A stretch of DNA of 64,000 nt, taken from Acheta domesticus (taxonomy: Eukaryota; Arthropoda; Insecta; Orthoptera; Gryllidae). The stretch covers positions 223,147,654-223,211,653 of the forward strand of contig JAHLJT010000631.1 of NCBI GenBank assembly GCA_031308135.1, given 5' to 3'. Positions 9,432 to 19,070 of this stretch are shown here, piece after piece. Numbering within the stretch: the stretch's first letter is position 1; every line of letters begins with the position of its first letter. A program made the position numbers and the translations under genes. The notes under the pieces are model-generated. The model was not told where the DNA came from and ran no database searches. It saw nothing but the letters and a program-made list of their open reading frames with translations.

Positions 9432-9522
9432 TCCGTGACTTTTAGATAAATGAGTATACATTTACAATAGGATTATCATCCGCGAACTGTATTAGATGTT
9501 TGTTTCTGCCACCGTACCCACG

Positions 9523-9604
9523 GCTGCGGTGTCCGAGTGGGTAAGGAGTAGGACTCGAAATCCAATGGGCTCTGCCCGCACAGGTTCCAATCCTGTCCGC
9601 AGCG
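9523..9604 (+). tRNA. tRNA-Ser(CGA) copy 45, degenerate
   Basis: Same three changes as copy 35 (T19G, T28A, G66C), which marks the block duplication. Confidence 0.55.
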
Positions 9605-9695
9605 TCCGTGACTTTTAGATAAATGAGTCTACATTTACTATAGGATTATCATCCACGAACTGTATTAGATGTTTGTTTCTGCCACCGTAACCACG

Positions 9696-9777
9696 GCTGC
9701 GGTGTCCGAGTGGTTAAGGAGTTGGACTCGAAATCCAATGGGCTCTGCCCGCACAGGTTCGAATCCTGTCCGCAGCG
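9696..9777 (+). tRNA. tRNA-Ser-CGA: tRNA-Ser(CGA) copy 46
   Basis: Exact consensus over 82 nt. Confidence 0.93.
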
Positions 9778-9868
9778 TCCGTGACTTTTAGATAAATGAG
9801 TCTACATTTACAATAGGATTATCATCCACGAACTGTATTAGATGTTTGTTTCTGCCACCGTACCCACG

Positions 9869-9950
9869 GCTGCGTTGTCCGAGTGGTTAAGGAGTTGGAC
9901 TCGAAATCTAATGGGCTCTGCCCGCACAGGTTCGAATCCTCTCCGCAGCG
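9869..9950 (+). tRNA. tRNA-Ser(CGA) copy 47, degenerate
   Basis: G7T, C41T and G73C, identical to copy 37. Confidence 0.6.
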
Positions 9951-10041
9951 TCCGTGACTTTTAGATAAATGAGTATACATTTACAATAGGATTATCATCC
10001 ACAAACTGTATTATATGTATCTTTCTGCCGCCGTCCCCACG

Positions 10042-10123
10042 GCTGCGGTGTCCGAGTGGTTAAGGGGTTGGACTCGAAATCCAATGGGCTCTGCCCGCAG
10101 AGGTTCGAATCCTGTCCGCAGCG
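10042..10123 (+). tRNA. tRNA-Ser-CGA: tRNA-Ser(CGA) copy 48
   Basis: A25G and C59G. Confidence 0.74.
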
Positions 10124-10214
10124 TCCGTGACTTTTAGATAAATGAGTCTACATTTACAATAGGATTATCATCCGCGAACTGTATTAGATGTTTGTTTCTG
10201 CCACCGTACCCACG

Positions 10215-10296
10215 GCTGCGGTGTCCGAGTGGTTAAGGAGTTGGACTCGAAATCCAATGGGCTCTGCCCGCACAGGTTCGAATCCTGTCCGCAGCG
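10215..10296 (+). tRNA. tRNA-Ser-CGA: tRNA-Ser(CGA) copy 49
   Basis: Exact consensus over 82 nt. Confidence 0.93.
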
Positions 10297-10387
10297 TCCG
10301 TGACTTTTAGATAAATGAGTCTACATTTACAATAGGATTATCATCCACGAACTGTATTAGATGTTTGTTTCTGCCACCGTACCCACG

Positions 10388-10469
10388 GCTGCGGTGTCCG
10401 AGTGGTTAAGGAGTTGGACTCGAAATCTAATGGGCTCTGCCCGCACAGGTTCGAATCCTCTCCGCAGCG
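10388..10469 (+). tRNA. tRNA-Ser-CGA: tRNA-Ser(CGA) copy 50
   Basis: C41T and G73C; its spacer has the rare variant TTTTAGAGAAATG shared only with copy 40. Confidence 0.72.
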
Positions 10470-10560
10470 TCCGTGCATTTTAGAGAAATGAGTATACATT
10501 TACAATAGGATTATCATCCACAAACTGTATTATATGTATCTTTCTGCCGCCGTCCCCACG

Positions 10561-10642
10561 GCTGCGGTGTCCGGGTGGTTAAGGGGTTGGACTCGAAATC
10601 CAATGGGCTCTGCCCGCAGAGGTTCGAATCCTGTCCGCAGCG
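10561..10642 (+). tRNA. tRNA-Ser(CGA) copy 51
   Basis: A14G, A25G and C59G, as copy 41. Confidence 0.65.
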
Positions 10643-10733
10643 TCCGTGACTTTTAGATAAATGAGTCTACATTAACAATAGGATTATCATCCGCGAACTG
10701 TATTAGATGTTTGTTTCTGCCACCGTCCCCACG

Positions 10734-10815
10734 GCTGCGGTGTCCGGGTGGTTAAGGGGTTGGACTCGAAATCCAATGGGCTCTGCCCGCAGAGGTTCGA
10801 ATCCTGTCCGCAGCG
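10734..10815 (+). tRNA. tRNA-Ser(CGA) copy 52
   Basis: A14G, A25G and C59G, as copy 51. Confidence 0.65.
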
Positions 10816-10906
10816 TCCGTGACTTTTAGATAAATGAGTCTACATTAACAATAGGATTATCATCCGCGAACTGTATTAGATGTTTGTTTCTGCCACCGTA
10901 CCCACG

Positions 10907-10988
10907 GCTGCGGTGTCCGAGTGGTTAAGCAGTTGGACTCGAAATCCAATGGGCTCTGCCCGCACAGGTTCGAATCCTCTCCGCAGCG
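10907..10988 (+). tRNA. tRNA-Ser(CGA) copy 53
   Basis: G24C (C-C mismatch in D stem) and G73C (T stem). Confidence 0.68.
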
Positions 10989-11079
10989 TCCGTGACTTTT
11001 AGATAAATGAGTCTACATTTACAATAGGATTATCATCCACAAACTGTATTATATGTATCTTTCTGCCGCCGTCCCCACG

Positions 11080-11161
11080 GCTGCGGTGTCCGAGTGGTTA
11101 AGGAGTTGGACTCGAAATCCAATGGGCTCTGCCCGCACAGGTTCGAATCCTGTCCGCAGCG
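11080..11161 (+). tRNA. tRNA-Ser-CGA: tRNA-Ser(CGA) copy 54
   Basis: Exact consensus over 82 nt. Confidence 0.93.
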
Positions 11162-11252
11162 TCCGTGACTTTTAGATAAATGAGTCTATATTTACAATAG
11201 GATTATCATCCACGAACTGTATTAGATGTTTGTTTCTGCCACCGTACCCACG

Positions 11253-11334
11253 GCTGCGGTGTCCGAGTGGTTAAGGAGTTGGACTCGAAATCTAATGGGC
11301 TCTGCCCGCACAGGTTCGAATCCTCTCCGCAGCG
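11253..11334 (+). tRNA. tRNA-Ser-CGA: tRNA-Ser(CGA) copy 55
   Basis: C41T wobble and G73C T-stem mismatch. Confidence 0.72.
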
Positions 11335-11425
11335 TCCGTGACTTTTAGATAAATGAGTATACATTTACAATAGGATTATCATCCACAAACTGTATTATAT
11401 GTATCTTTCTGCCGCCGTCCCCACG

Positions 11426-11507
11426 GCTGCGGTGTCCGGGTGGTTAAGGGGTTGGACTCGAAATCCAATGGGCTCTGCCCGCAGAGGTTCGAATCCTGTC
11501 CGCAGCG
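11426..11507 (+). tRNA. tRNA-Ser(CGA) copy 56
   Basis: A14G, A25G and C59G. Confidence 0.65.
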
Positions 11508-11598
11508 TCCGTGACTTTTAGATAAATGAGTCTACATTAACAATAGGATTATCATCCGCGAACTGTATTAGATGTTTGTTTCTGCCACCGTACCCACG

Positions 11599-11680
11599 GC
11601 TGCGGTGTCCGAGTGGTTAAGGAGTTGGACTCGAAATCCAATGGGCTCTGCCCGCATAGGTTCGAATCCTCTCCGCAGCG
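11599..11680 (+). tRNA. tRNA-Ser-CGA: tRNA-Ser(CGA) copy 57
   Basis: C59T together with G73C leaves a T-C mismatch in the T stem. Confidence 0.72.
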
Positions 11681-11771
11681 TCCGTCACTTTTAGATAAAT
11701 GAGTCTACATTTACAATAGGATTATCATCCATAAACTGTATTAGATGTATCTTTCTGCCTCCGTCCCCACG

Positions 11772-11853
11772 CCTGCGGTGTCCGAGTGGTTAAGGAGTTG
11801 GACTCGAATTCCAATGGGCTCTGCCCGCACAGGTTCGAATCCTGTCCGCAGCG
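11772..11853 (+). tRNA. tRNA-Ser(CGA) copy 58
   Basis: G1C breaks the first acceptor pair; A38T at the end of the anticodon loop. Confidence 0.68.
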
Positions 11854-11944
11854 TCCGTAACTTTTAGATAAACGAGTCTACATTTACAATAGGATTATCA
11901 TCCGCGAACTGTATTAGATGTTTGTTTCTGCCACCGAAACCACG

Positions 11945-12026
11945 GCTGCGGTGTCCGAGTGGTTAAGGAGTTGGACTCGAAATCCAATGGGCTCTGCCCG
12001 CACAGGTTCGAATCCTCTCCGCAGCG
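11945..12026 (+). tRNA. tRNA-Ser-CGA: tRNA-Ser(CGA) copy 59
   Basis: G73C T-stem mismatch; otherwise consensus. Confidence 0.78.
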
Positions 12027-12117
12027 TCCGTCACTTTTAGATAAATGAGTCTACATTTACTATAGGATTATCATCCACGAACTGTATTAGGTGTTTTTTT
12101 CTGCCACCGTACCCACG

Positions 12118-12199
12118 GCTGCGGTGTCCGAGTGGTTAAGGAGTTGGACTCGAAATCCAATAGGCTCTGCCCGCACAGGTTCGAATCCTGTCCGCAGCG
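12118..12199 (+). tRNA. tRNA-Ser-CGA: tRNA-Ser(CGA) copy 60
   Basis: G45A in the variable arm only; canonical stems intact. Confidence 0.85.
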
Positions 12200-12280
12200 T
12201 CCGTGACTTTTAGGTAAATGAGTCTACATTTACAATAGGATTATCATCCACGAAATGTATTAGATGTTTGTTTCTGCCAC

Positions 12281-12299
12281 CGTACCCACGTCCGCAGCG
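12281..12299 (+). pseudogene. Array unit with the tRNA body deleted
   Basis: The spacer runs directly into the last nine bases of a tRNA (TCCGCAGCG), so about 73 nt of tRNA are missing between CCCACG and that point. Confidence 0.8.
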
Positions 12300-12390
12300 T
12301 CCGTGCATTTTAGATTAATGAGTCTACATTTACAATAGAATTTACAACCACGAATTGTATTAGACGTTTGTGTCTGCGACCGTCTCCTCG

Positions 12391-12472
12391 GCTGCGGTGT
12401 CCGAGTGGTTAAGGAGTTGGACTCGAAATCCAATGGGCTCTGCCCGCAGAGGTTCGAATCTTGGCCGCAGCG
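12391..12472 (+). tRNA. tRNA-Ser(CGA) copy 61, degenerate right edge
   Basis: Acceptor, D and anticodon arms are consensus, but the T arm has C59G, C71T and T74G and cannot pair properly. Likely non-functional. Confidence 0.5.
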
Positions 12473-12560
12473 TCAGTCCTTTTTAGATAAGTAATTAGTC
12501 ATTTTGCAAGAGGAACTAGAACCATTGTATTAGCACTTTATTCGGGCCATTAGGACTACA

Positions 12561-12641
12561 GCTGCGATGTTCGCATGGTAAGGAGTTTTGCTCGAAACAA
12601 AATGGATTTTATGAACACATTTTGGAATTAGTTCAGCAGCG
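12561..12641 (+). pseudogene. Old tRNA-Ser relic outside the array
   Basis: Begins GCTGCGATGT and ends CAGCAGCG, keeping the 5' half of an array unit with CTCGAAAC in place of the anticodon loop. The rest is too diverged to fold. It continues the decay gradient at the right edge. Confidence 0.65.
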
Positions 12642-12729
12642 TCAGTTCATTTTATGAATGTTACATAGAGTTATAATATTAATTACAACCACTCGACTGA
12701 ATTAGTAGCATGTTTGTACATCTAGCGTC

Positions 12730-12800
12730 CCATTGAGAAGTCTGAGCGGCTAAGGATGATAACTCTGTCCGTACAAGTTAGAATCTCGTCCGCGATCCTT
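12730..12800 (+). pseudogene. Very old tRNA-Ser relic
   Basis: Scattered matches in the right order (TCTGAGCGGCTAAGGA, CTCTGTCCGTACAAGTTAGAATC) suggest a further decayed array unit. Weakly supported. Confidence 0.35.
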
Positions 12801-13116
12801 TCTTTTCGCTAATATGTACAAAAGTATTCATTTTCTCAAGAGTTAGGCCTGCCAATAAACAAGTCGCAATCTTATTTTATTGTACCTGTGTGCCCCTGCA
12901 ATGTTCGCAGTTCTGAAAGAATATTTCGCTGTTTATCCGAGGTTACCACTTGTCCCCCCCCTTTGGTTTCCTTCATGCTCCTACCGTCAATACTTATGCG
13001 GCTGTTGACTTTGAAGCTTTTTTATATTGACAGGAGATTGGCAACGTGAAGACGTTCTCGGTTCTCTCTCTGGCTGCGCCACCGGCTGGCGCTCCGGGCG
13101 CGTGGGGCGGCCGCGC
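12801..13116. other. Spacer between tRNA fringe and receptor gene
   Basis: No gene recognised up to about 13040. From there the sequence becomes very rich in G, C and CpG; this GC-rich patch continues to about 13510 and encloses the receptor's last exon. Confidence 0.4.
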
Positions 13117-13288
13117 TCAGAAGCTCCACGCTTGGGCGCGCGGCCGCCGCACTCCCGCAGCTGCGCCCGGCCGCCGCCGGCGGCGCCACCTGTCCGCCAA
13201 CAGCTCCACCGCGAAGACGGCGATCGCCAGCAGTACGACCGCGCCCAGCACCGCTGCCGGCCATAGACAAAGTAAGTGCTTTGGTGCT
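13117..13288 (-). CDS. Ionotropic receptor, exon 2 (fourth transmembrane segment and C-terminus)
   Basis: This minus-strand reading frame encodes a strong membrane helix, LWPAAVLGAVVLLAIAVFAV followed by ELLADRW, then an arginine run and a basic tail ending in a TGA at 13117. A hydrophobic helix ending in F-x-x-E-L-L is typical of M4 in insect ionotropic receptors, and M4 is what the large exon at 19.07-20.42 kb lacks. The phases agree: the upstream exon ends two bases into a codon, and an acceptor AG at 13289-13290 supplies one base (giving Arg) before the frame. A second in-frame acceptor 12 bases upstream is also possible. The exon is far more GC-rich than the rest of the gene, and the pyrimidine tract is weak. 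Joining the two is inference from phase, order, strand and complementary content. Confidence 0.68.
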
Positions 13289-13504
13289 CTGTGCTGCCGG
13301 CTGCACCAGGGCACGTGGGGACAGCGCCCGCACCATACTCCCGGACATACGCCCGACTTATACTCTCTGGCCCGCACCGCCGCCGCTGCCGCCCCCGCTT
13401 ATGCCGCTTCGCACGTACGCACGTACATGCCGCTCATCTTCTCCATGAACGCGTCGGCGCTGCAGGCACAGGCCGAAGGCGAGCGCGTTCAATTGGTTGA
13501 TGAG

Positions 13505-13690
13505 TGATTCGGGACGCGTCAACTTCTAAGGTCATTAGTCCCGCAAATGTAGTGCATGTTTTTTGCGTCAGGTAGTTGTGATCTTTCCCAGCTAGCTGGC
13601 AAGATTCTGCGCCGATTAATGGTAGCTTGCGGAGATTTTCCCCTAACAGGTATCTCCCATCTGCGTAGCATCGCGCCAGCCTGGGCAAGC
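13505..13690 (+). repeat. Interspersed repeat family 3, copy a
   Basis: Shares an ordered set of motifs with 26360-26490 and 58618-58865: GCGTCAACT, GGTCATTAGTCCCGCAA, GTGCATGTTTTTT, then TTTTCCCC...CAGGTATCTCCCA. No coding potential seen. Function unknown. Confidence 0.65.
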
Positions 13691-14396
13691 TTTGAGCTCT
13701 CGACATACGTGTTTGTGCATATATGGGTCAATGCGTCTAAGTAAGGGGTGAGGAAAAGACAAGGTTGGGGAAGCAGAGATCGCGCGCTATTCATGGTCTG
13801 TTTGTTTCAAGGTACCGCTCCGACATGTGCCTGGTGTTGATCGGAAGAACCCACGGACAAGCCGGCAGCTACAATTCTCCTCCACGCAGCGGTTGACAAG
13901 CTAGTGACGAAAATGTTGCTACTATCGGCACTCGAATACTCTTCCGTTCAGTGGCAATGCTTCTGCAAAAATCGGCAATTTTTTGATAGAATAACGCGTC
14001 TTGTGAGGTACAATCCGAAAAGTGGATAAACCTTCTTCCAATACGTAGTGAATTACAATTCCCAACATTCCAAAATTAATATTTCTAGATCGATTTGTAG
14101 AAACCAAAATTTACATCTAGCTTTAATATTTTTAAATTGTTCCAAAATATTACCACAAATTTACTTAAACTTTATCTTGGATACTGTAAAGAACGCTCAT
14201 TATAGTTGAAATACGATTTTATTTTTAGAAATCTGCAAAAGTTCAATATTTTTTTCGGTGCTTCTCTGTAACTACATTACTATAGATGCAAATTACTCCT
14301 GAAAGAAATTTGTTCTTCAAATACTTTAAAAAAGATTATGTACAATTTTTCACAAATATGAGTAGTTTATGCGTAATTTTGAGGGAAATATACTAT

Positions 14397-17300
14397 TATT
14401 TTCCGTATACGTACGTACATACGGAGTAATATACGGTAAGTAGTAAAGGGAAAGTTATGTAAGGCTGCGCGAAAAAATGGCGAATTTTCAGCAGAAAAAA
14501 AACGTTGCCGCGCCATGATAACGAAAAATTGATAAATCCAGTTGCTAAATTAAGAAAAAATCCCCTAACACGTGGTGTAGCCAGAATCCATGTTTTGTAG
14601 GTCCTTGATACCGAAAAAAACATTTGAAAGCAAAACGTCCGTCCGTCTGTCTGTCTGCCGGTGTATGTGAACAACATTAGCGCCTAAACCATGCAGACGG
14701 TTTTTCCAAATTGAAGAAACCCCTGTCCATCTCGCCTGAGTCGAAGCTCTGAGATTTTGAAAAACAAGCCTCCTGGATATTTTCGAAATTTTCTCAAAAA
14801 CGGCTCCAATTTTTTTCTTTAAATGTCTTGTAGGAATAGAGTAAAATACACATTTTCGAAAATTCCAAAAGTTTGAGTTTTATTTGATGTCTTCCTCCAA
14901 CTACAAAATTGCAGACACATATTTTTCCTCCAAATAAATTTTTTTCTTCATAGTGAGTTCCTTCTTTAAGGCAGTTTACATTTTTTTAAATTTTTACTAG
15001 TGTTCCCGCAATATTTGTAATTTAAAACTAGTGGTGCTACAGAATGGCACAGACTTTCCCGTATTAGTTTTCTATTTTCTTGGGTCTTCGCTAGCTATTC
15101 GGAATTGCCACATACTCTTTCTTGCCAGCTACCATGTATCACCGCCAAAAGTACATTTTTTTGTCATTTTCTTAATTTTTCGGTTTGCTATTGGTAGAAC
15201 GAAAATATTATTTTTAGAATATTAAAGAACACAGAAACCTAGCCGTAAATGGCAATTTTCTTTTAAAAATTATGTGCCGTTTTAAAGAAAGTTGCGTTTT
15301 ACCACTACTAAAAATGCGAAATTTGAAGCTCATTTTCACAGAAAATGTTTGAGTTTTCAAAATACTTTATTTGAAGTTATTTGAAGCACTTACTCACAAA
15401 TATAATAATCTTTACAAATTGCGGATAATGTGCGTATTAAAGATGTGAGAGATCTTTCAAAAAATTTACATTTATATAATTTTTGAAAAACAAAAAAAAA
15501 ACTCAAAATAAACTTTACGTCATATTAAAGACTGTAATTATCACTATCCGTTACAAAATTTCCAAGAACAAATTTTCAGCCATATATGAGAAAATGGCGT
15601 TTGAGCATTTCTGAAAATGCCGAAATTTGAGCTACTTTTCACAGAAAACGGTTGTGTTTTCGAGAAACTTTACTTGACATTATTTAAAGCATATATACTC
15701 GTAAATATAATAATGTGAAAACAACGCCGATAATGTAAATACTAACGACGTGAGAGACAAGTAAAAAAATTTACATTTTTGTAATTTTTGAAAAAACCAA
15801 CCGATAGACCAATATGGCTTTTATCTCATCTGATAGAGTACATTTACCACTATCCCTACCAAAAGAAAAAATTTGGAGCCGTTTTTGAGAAAATGTTGTT
15901 TTCGTAATTTTTTTTAAATTGCACATGTTGCACGCAATATTGCGCGAAAAATACTAAAATTTTCAAAAAAATGTAGATGACCTTAAAGAAAGAACTCACT
16001 ATGAAGAAAAATTTTATTTGAAGGAAAATTCTCTATCTTCAATTTTGTAGTTCCAGAAAGACGCCGTAAAATTTTTAAACTTTTGCAATATTCAAAAATT
16101 CAGAGTTATCCGTGAAAATTGGACCTATGCCATGTAAATAAGTGTATTTTACTCTATTCATACAAGAAATTGAAAGAAAAAATTTGGAGCCGTTTTCGAG
16201 AAAATTTTGAAAATCCCCGGGGGGCTTCATATAAAGTACCCCCAAATTTTGAAGAATATTTTTCAAAATCTCAAAGTTTCGACTCGAAGCATATCGACCA
16301 GGGAATATCCATTTTGGAAGAAATCGTACGTATGGTTTAGGCGCTAGCAGTGTTCACAGATGGACAGACGGACGGACAGACGGACGTTTTCCTTTCAATT
16401 GGTTTTTCGGTATCAAGGACCTAGAAAACAGGGTTTCTGGCTACACCACGTGTTAGGAGATTTTTTTCTTAACTTAGCAACTGGTTTTATCCACTTCTTC
16501 GTTTTCACGGCCTGGCAATTAATTTTTTTCCGCCGAAAATTGGCCATTTTTTTGCGCAGCATTACATAACTTTCCCTATACTACGGATATCACTCCGTGT
16601 ATACGTACGTATACGGGAAAGTAAAAGGTACATAAACAAGATTTTCTCAAAAATGGCTCCAAATTTTTTCTTTAAACTTTTGGTAGATATAGTGCAAAAT
16701 GCACTCTATGAGATGACATAAATGCCTTATTGCTCTATTCTTTTGGTTTTTCAAAAATTGCAAAAATGTAATTTTTTGACTTCTCTCTCACGTCGTTAAT
16801 ATTTACACTAGCGGCGATTTGTTCACATTATTATATTAATGACTAGATGAGCTATAAATAATGTCAAGTAAAGTTTGTGGAAAACGCAACCGTTTTGTGT
16901 AAAAAGATCAAAATTCCGCAATTTCAGAACGCTCAAACGCCATTTTTCATAAATGGCTCCAAATTTTTTTTCAAACTTTCGGAACGGATAGTGCTAATTG
17001 CCTTCTTTAATATGAAGTAAAGTTCATTGTGGGGTATTTTTTTGTTTCAAAAATTACACAAATCTATTTTTTTGAAAGATCTCTCATATCTTTAAAATGC
17101 ACATTACCAGCAATTTGTAAACACTTTTGTATTTGTGAGTGCAGGTGCTTTAAATGACTTCAAATGAAGTTTTTTGAAAACTCAAATTTATTTTATGAAA
17201 AAGAGTTTCAAATTTTGCATTTTTAGTACCGCTTAAACGCCATTTTCTTAAAAACGGCTATACATTTTTAAAAGAAAATTGTCATTTAGGACTAGGTTTT

Positions 17301-17501
17301 TGCAGTCTTTAATATTCTAAATTTAGTAATTCCGTTCTATGATTAGAAAACGGAAAAATTAAAAAATGTCAAAAAATGTACTTTGGGCGGTGATAGATGG
17401 CAACTGGCAAGAGTATGTGACACTTCCGAATAGCTAGCCCAGACCCAAGGAAACAGAAAACTAATACGGGAAAGTCTGTGCCATTCTGTAGCACCGATAG
17501 T
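14397..17501 (+). mobile_element. Helentron-like non-autonomous element, copy A (interrupted)
   Basis: Begins near a degenerate CTTTCCCGTATACGTACG terminus and ends at GTAGCACCGATAGT, with the internal order of motifs seen in the intact copy at 22841-24430. A second copy (15027-16622, opposite orientation) is inserted within it: the outer sequence breaks at TGTAATTTAAA and resumes at GGTACATAAACAAGATTTTC. It lies in the intron of the ionotropic receptor gene. No open frame of note. Confidence 0.8.
15027..16622 (-). mobile_element. Helentron-like non-autonomous element, copy B (nested, full length)
   Basis: Starts with ACTAGTGGTGCTACAG and ends TACGTATACGGGAAAGT, the reverse complement of the family's two termini. 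It has internal repeats of GCTCCAAATTTTTTC and a purine-rich GGACAGACGGACG tract. Flanks are A-rich on this strand (AAA on both sides), so a target duplication cannot be separated from target preference. Confidence 0.85.
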
Positions 17502-19070
17502 TTAACAATTACTTTCTCAAAGACGGTTCCAATTTTTATCTTCAAATGTTTTCCTCGGATAAAAACAGATGCTAAATATTAGGCATAGATTCTGGTGCTA
17601 TTTTCGTTTTCGGTGGTCTCTGTATTTTCAAAAATTGCAAAAATGTAACATTGGTAAAGTACAATATTGATGATGTAGATTTTTCTTAAATAAAATATGT
17701 TTTAAAAAATGTATATTTAAAGAAGAGCATGTACATTGTTTTGAAATCACGAGATGTTTTTGCGGAATTTTCGCTACAAATTTATGCAGTTCATTTTTTT
17801 TAAATCCAATTGTTTTCTTTAAATGATTACCTCGAGTAGAACAAAAAATTGGGTAAGTTTTATTTTCGTCAAACTTTACGTATTTTAGGAAATTTGAAAT
17901 AAACAATTTAGTTTGCAAAACTATAATGCAAATGATACAGATGTTTTCTTAATGAAATCTCTGCTTCAAAACCAATTTTGAGATAATGTAAATGAAAAAC
18001 TCAAAAATTTTTAAAATTCAACTTTTAAATCCGTCGTGTTGTTTAACTTTTTTATGCGTCGGAAAGGTGGAGACAAGTGTCAATGCTAGTAGCACAGGAG
18101 TAACGTAAAATTAAAATCCTGCGTAGGAATCCCAGCGAGAAAATATTGTTGCTGGTTCGAAACACTTTCCCAGGTTCATGTCGTATTATTAATGTACGTA
18201 GTGGTTACAAATAATAGGAAACAGTACGTAATGAGGAGGACTAGCTTTCCTACATATAAAAATACATTGTCAGATAATTATCTTCTTTTAAAATTTGCTA
18301 AGGGCAATATCTGCATTATTCTAATCCCCAAATACCAATCCTGCTTTCACATGTTGAAAGTACATTTCATCTCCTATGCCCTCCATAAATATCACATAAA
18401 ACATTTAATTATAATCTGACGTATACCAGTGAGTCATTTCAGGTGAAAAAAGTCACCCCTTTTTCCTCAATTACTAATTCTCAGTTTCTGTGCAGCAGTT
18501 TCTTGCCGATTTCTCTAATTCTACAAGTGTAATGTATAGAATATTGTCTTATAATGAGCCGCAGTACTATCTTGTATTGTCGAAGAAAAATCTACTTCAT
18601 ATGGATACAAATGAAAAATACCCAAATTTGTGAGCTTGTGGTGTTTATGGTAAAAATTAAACAGCTTTCTACCATGCTCTGAAGACCTAGTCCGATTCTA
18701 GGTCTTCAGAACCTTACCGTACGGCGTACCAGCCGGCTATCGGAATTGCAGTGTACTTGCTGTTCGTAAACTGATCGCCCGTGTCTGTGACAGGAAATTA
18801 GATTCTTGGAAATGCGCATTATGCTGCAGTGATACAAAAACCTGTGACGAAATCGAAAAATTACAAAGACACTTACTAAGGGAATCTATACTACTGATGC
18901 TAAAACGATGAAGAAATTAGTTATTCCTAATATTTCACGCGATGTTCCTCACAATTTAGAAGCATTTTAAGTAAGATTAAAGGTTTTACTGACATTATCA
19001 ATTGTTGTGCTTTACTTCATTCACCCTGATCGTGAATATCTTACTACATAATTATAAATTGCATACATAC
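17502..19070. other. Intronic sequence of the ionotropic receptor
   Basis: No gene recognised. Contains a perfect 12-bp hairpin at 18679-18709 (CTGAAGACCTAG, loop TCCGATT, CTAGGTCTTCAG). A GGTTCGAAAC motif near 18150 resembles a Pol III B box, but no tRNA or SINE body could be built around it. Confidence 0.45.

Larger units (their letters stand above)
1788..12472 (+). repeat. Tandem array of 173-bp units, each carrying one tRNA-Ser gene
   Basis: Sixty-one near-complete units lie head to tail at a fixed 173-bp period (172 bp where a copy lost one base). Each unit has an 82-nt tRNA and a 91-bp spacer. The consensus tRNA folds fully: acceptor GCTGCGG/CCGCAGC, discriminator G, three-pair D stem, anticodon stem TTGGA/TCCAA around loop CTCGAAA (anticodon CGA, codon UCG), a 14-nt class II variable arm, and T arm ACAGG/CCTGT with loop TTCGAAT. 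The internal B box is GGTTCGAATCC. A TTTT Pol III terminator starts nine bases after the tRNA in most units. Spacers vary in a few diagnostic positions and show block duplications. Edge units are the most degenerate. Position numbers in the copy entries are linear from the first tRNA base. Confidence 0.97.

Noticed and set aside
1914..12472. CRISPR-like repeat-spacer array
   Set aside because: Repeats are 82-nt tRNA genes in 173-bp units with conserved, not unique, spacers, in an animal genome.
13046..13507. Plus-strand 153-codon frame in the GC-rich patch
   Set aside because: Low-complexity Ala/Arg/Pro composition without a domain; the minus-strand M4 exon explains the conserved-looking part.
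18120..18190. SINE or tRNA-like gene with a GGTTCGAAAC box
   Set aside because: No A box at the right distance, no foldable arms and no repeated copy in the window.
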